This document shows positions 22,826-24,062 of a stretch of DNA of 24,062 nucleotides, piece after piece; within the stretch, counting starts at the first letter, position 1, and each line of letters begins with the position of its first letter. The stretch is from the NCBI GenBank assembly GCA_002424095.1, contig DIPL01000018.1, positions 47,899 through 71,960 on the forward strand, in the 5' to 3' direction. The notes beneath the pieces are model-generated. The model was given only the letters and a program-made list of their open reading frames with translations. It did no database searches and was not told the origin of the DNA. The stretch is from Christensenella sp. UBA5489. Lineage in GTDB: Bacteria > Bacillota > Clostridia > Christensenellales > UBA1242. The translations under genes were made by a program, and so were the position numbers.

Positions 22826-23752
22826 TTAAATAACTTTTTCTTGTGTTTTTTTATTGTAAATTGGATTAATAAATGAAAAAATTGAAACTAATAACAGAAT
22901 AGAACTCATTATTAAATAATAAATATTAACTCTAACGAAAAAACTTGAAAGGAAAAGAATAATGCTAGCAAAAATATAACCACCTGCTCTACGTTTATTT
23001 AAACTTACTTCTAGAAAGTTTTTGAAAGTGAAACGAGTTTCATCATTAAATTTTATTTGTGTCGTAGGATAAATTTCAAATTTTTTCATTAATTGTTCAT
23101 ATGCTTCATATTTATTTAAAATTATAAATTTTTTAGGCATTTTTGTTATTGCTTTTTTTACCTGCTCATCAAAATCGCTTGTGCAAATAATGACTTTTTC
23201 ACATTTTAAATTTTTTGTTTTATTATAAATAAATATTAAATCTTCAATATTCAATTTATTATATTTGTAAAATGGATAAAGGACTAACATTTCATTTTGG
23301 TTAATGCTATTCTCCATCGCATCTCTGGCATTAACGTTGAGGGTAATTTCTTTATTTGCATCAGTCGTGTCGCCATTTTTATTTGCACTTTGATTTTCTT
23401 TCTCAACCCTAATATTATTTTTCTCAAATATAATAAAATTGCTTTTTTTGATTGCTGGATATTTATCTTTTAATAAATTGTAAAAAAAATTCAACGCAAC
23501 TGATTTTTCGTTAAAAATAAAATAATTACAAAAACCTTCCGCACGTTCAATTTCTTCTTTTTTCAAACTTGCTTTTATGTTTTTCTTTTTTATCAAAAGG
23601 TTTAAAAATCCGTCAAACAGCAAAGTAAGGATTGAAGTAATAATCAAAACCAAAGTTAAAGATTTAACATAATAACGAACCCAAATAAAAAAAAGCAGAA
23701 AAATGAGCGAAATTCGCAGAATTGTGGAAATAATATAATTAAAAGTTTTCAT
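22826..23752 (-). CDS. Four-helix membrane protein of unknown function upstream of scpB
   Basis: 308 residues. Two membrane helices at the N-terminus (about 5-27 and 31-53), a soluble domain of about 200 residues, and two helices at the C-terminus (about 256-296). The soluble part includes LVLYPFYKYNKLNIEDLIFI and KVIICTSDFDEQVKKAI followed by KKFIILNKYEAYEQLMKKF. This alternation of a strand, T-S-x-F and a late strand-helix is loosely reminiscent of Mrr-like nuclease folds, but the catalytic pattern is not evident and I do not claim it. The ATG at 23752 has no visible binding site. Its position before scpB in the same direction is the only functional hint. Confidence 0.75.
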   Translation of the reverse strand: MKTFNYIISTILRISLIFLLFFIWVRYYVKSLTLVLIITSILTLLFDGFLNLLIKKKNIKASLKKEEIERAEGFCNYFIFNEKSVALNFFYNLLKDKYPAIKKSNFIIFEKNNIRVEKENQSANKNGDTTDANKEITLNVNARDAMENSINQNEMLVLYPFYKYNKLNIEDLIFIYNKTKNLKCEKVIICTSDFDEQVKKAITKMPKKFIILNKYEAYEQLMKKFEIYPTTQIKFNDETRFTFKNFLEVSLNKRRAGGYIFASIILFLSSFFVRVNIYYLIMSSILLLVSIFSFINPIYNKKTQEKVI

Positions 23753-23907
23753 AATCTAGATTATTGCCACTTTAACGCCGTTTTATTGCTTAATTATAAA
23801 AAATATATTTGTTTTTCAAACTTGTTTTTGAAATTTGTTTTAAATTTTTTTCTTAAAATTCTTAATTGCAAATAAATTTATAAACGTTCTTTATTTTATA
23901 AAAATTC
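23753..23907. other. Intergenic AT-rich stretch
   Basis: Together with the region up to 24033 this forms about 280 bp without a gene between divergent transcription units. A possible minus-strand -10 (TATAAT, 23793-23798) with a weak TTTGAA -35 at 16 bp may serve the gene at 22826. Nothing else was recognised in this part. Confidence 0.4.
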
Positions 23908-23936
23908 TTGACAAATAAGTAAATATTTACTATAAT
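23908..23936 (+). promoter_or_regulatory. Consensus promoter upstream of the right-edge tRNA
   Basis: -35 TTGACA (23908-23913), 17-bp spacer, -10 TATAAT (23931-23936): full consensus. The spacer and first -10 base contain the 14-bp palindrome AGTAAATATTTACT (23918-23931). The predicted start near 23943 lies about 90 nt before the tRNA. Confidence 0.8.
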
Positions 23937-23941
23937 AAAAA

Positions 23942-24036
23942 GGTTATAATGATTTTTTTCATAGGTTATAATTATTTTTGCAATGACATCGTGGTAATAT
24001 TTCTTGCAAGGAATATAAGTCATAATAATTTTTGCA
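23942..24036 (+). repeat. Imperfect direct repeats before the tRNA
   Basis: GGTTATAATGATTTTT (from 23942), GGTTATAATTATTTTTGCA (23964-23982) and AGTCATAATAATTTTTGCA (24018-24036) are near copies. The last runs into the first bases of the tRNA gene. Between them lies an almost perfect 20-bp palindrome (23997-24016, centre CTTGCAAG). Confidence 0.5.
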
Positions 24037-24062
24037 CCATTAGCTCAGCTGGATAGAGCGTT
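24034..24062 (+). tRNA. tRNA 5' part, truncated by window end (probably tRNA-Arg)
   Basis: GCACCAT (acceptor), TA, then a D arm GCTC-AGCTGGATA-GAGC are the first 25 positions of a tRNA. The nine-base D loop GGATA-GAGCG pattern is common in bacterial tRNA-Arg, but the anticodon is beyond the edge, so the amino acid is not certain. Confidence 0.8.

Noticed and set aside
22826..23752. Mrr-like nuclease domain in the membrane protein
   Set aside because: Only a loose strand and T-S-x-F resemblance; the D...ExK catalytic pattern could not be identified.
1..24062. CRISPR arrays, insertion sequences or prophage genes
   Set aside because: No regularly spaced repeats, transposase, integrase or phage structural motifs were found on either strand.

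Overview
The window looks like the chromosome of a low-GC Firmicute, most likely an uncultured Clostridia lineage. The reasons are strong A+T bias, AGGAG-type ribosome binding sites, near-consensus sigma-A promoters with 17-bp spacers, frequent TTG/GTG starts, a tRNA gene that encodes its CCA end, and a Clostridia-type cluster scpB / DUF2953-like / ytfJ / D-Ala-D-Ala carboxypeptidase / rluB / plsC. No phage, transposase, CRISPR or plasmid genes are visible.

Layout. Positions 1-4025 (minus): a transcription/translation operon nusA - ylxR - infB (infB runs off the left edge) with a clear promoter and a palindromic leader hairpin; rimP and the L7Ae-like ylxQ found in the classical operon are absent. 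4082-4687 (minus): a membrane-anchored lytic transglycosylase. 4783-8777 (plus): an envelope/division-type operon, lgt, a small membrane protein, a DivIVA-like coiled-coil protein and a U32 peptidase-family protein, ended by a bidirectional terminator. 8874-10643 (minus): rpsB - tsf with a structured leader. 10659-11089 (minus): rsfS.

11213-15026 is the unusual part. A consensus extended -10 promoter drives a gene of unknown function whose two open frames (11353-13341 and 13272-14201) overlap at a run of ten A residues. A -1 shift there would fuse a 653-residue soluble region to a 296-residue part with two membrane segments (949 residues in all). A strong terminator follows. Facing it is a 225-residue protein (14349-15026) that, by eye, resembles the N-terminal domain of the large protein. 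Beside it lies a tRNA-Gly(CCC) with an atypical T-loop.

15242-24062 (mostly minus): pnp and rpsO with a long intercistronic hairpin and a likely S15 leader; plsC; rluB; then a scpB-led cluster (scpB, DUF2953-like, ytfJ, dac). The scpB reading frame is cut short by an exact 8-bp tandem duplication. A four-helix membrane protein of unknown function precedes scpB. The right edge holds a consensus promoter and the start of a plus-strand tRNA gene.

Most genes are core housekeeping: ribosome and translation factors, RNA decay, lipoprotein and cell-wall maturation, and chromosome condensation. The best candidates for something new are the A10 frameshift gene with its convergent paralogue, the odd tRNA-Gly, the RNA leaders, and the scpB duplication. 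All homology statements come from recognition of motifs by eye; no search was run.
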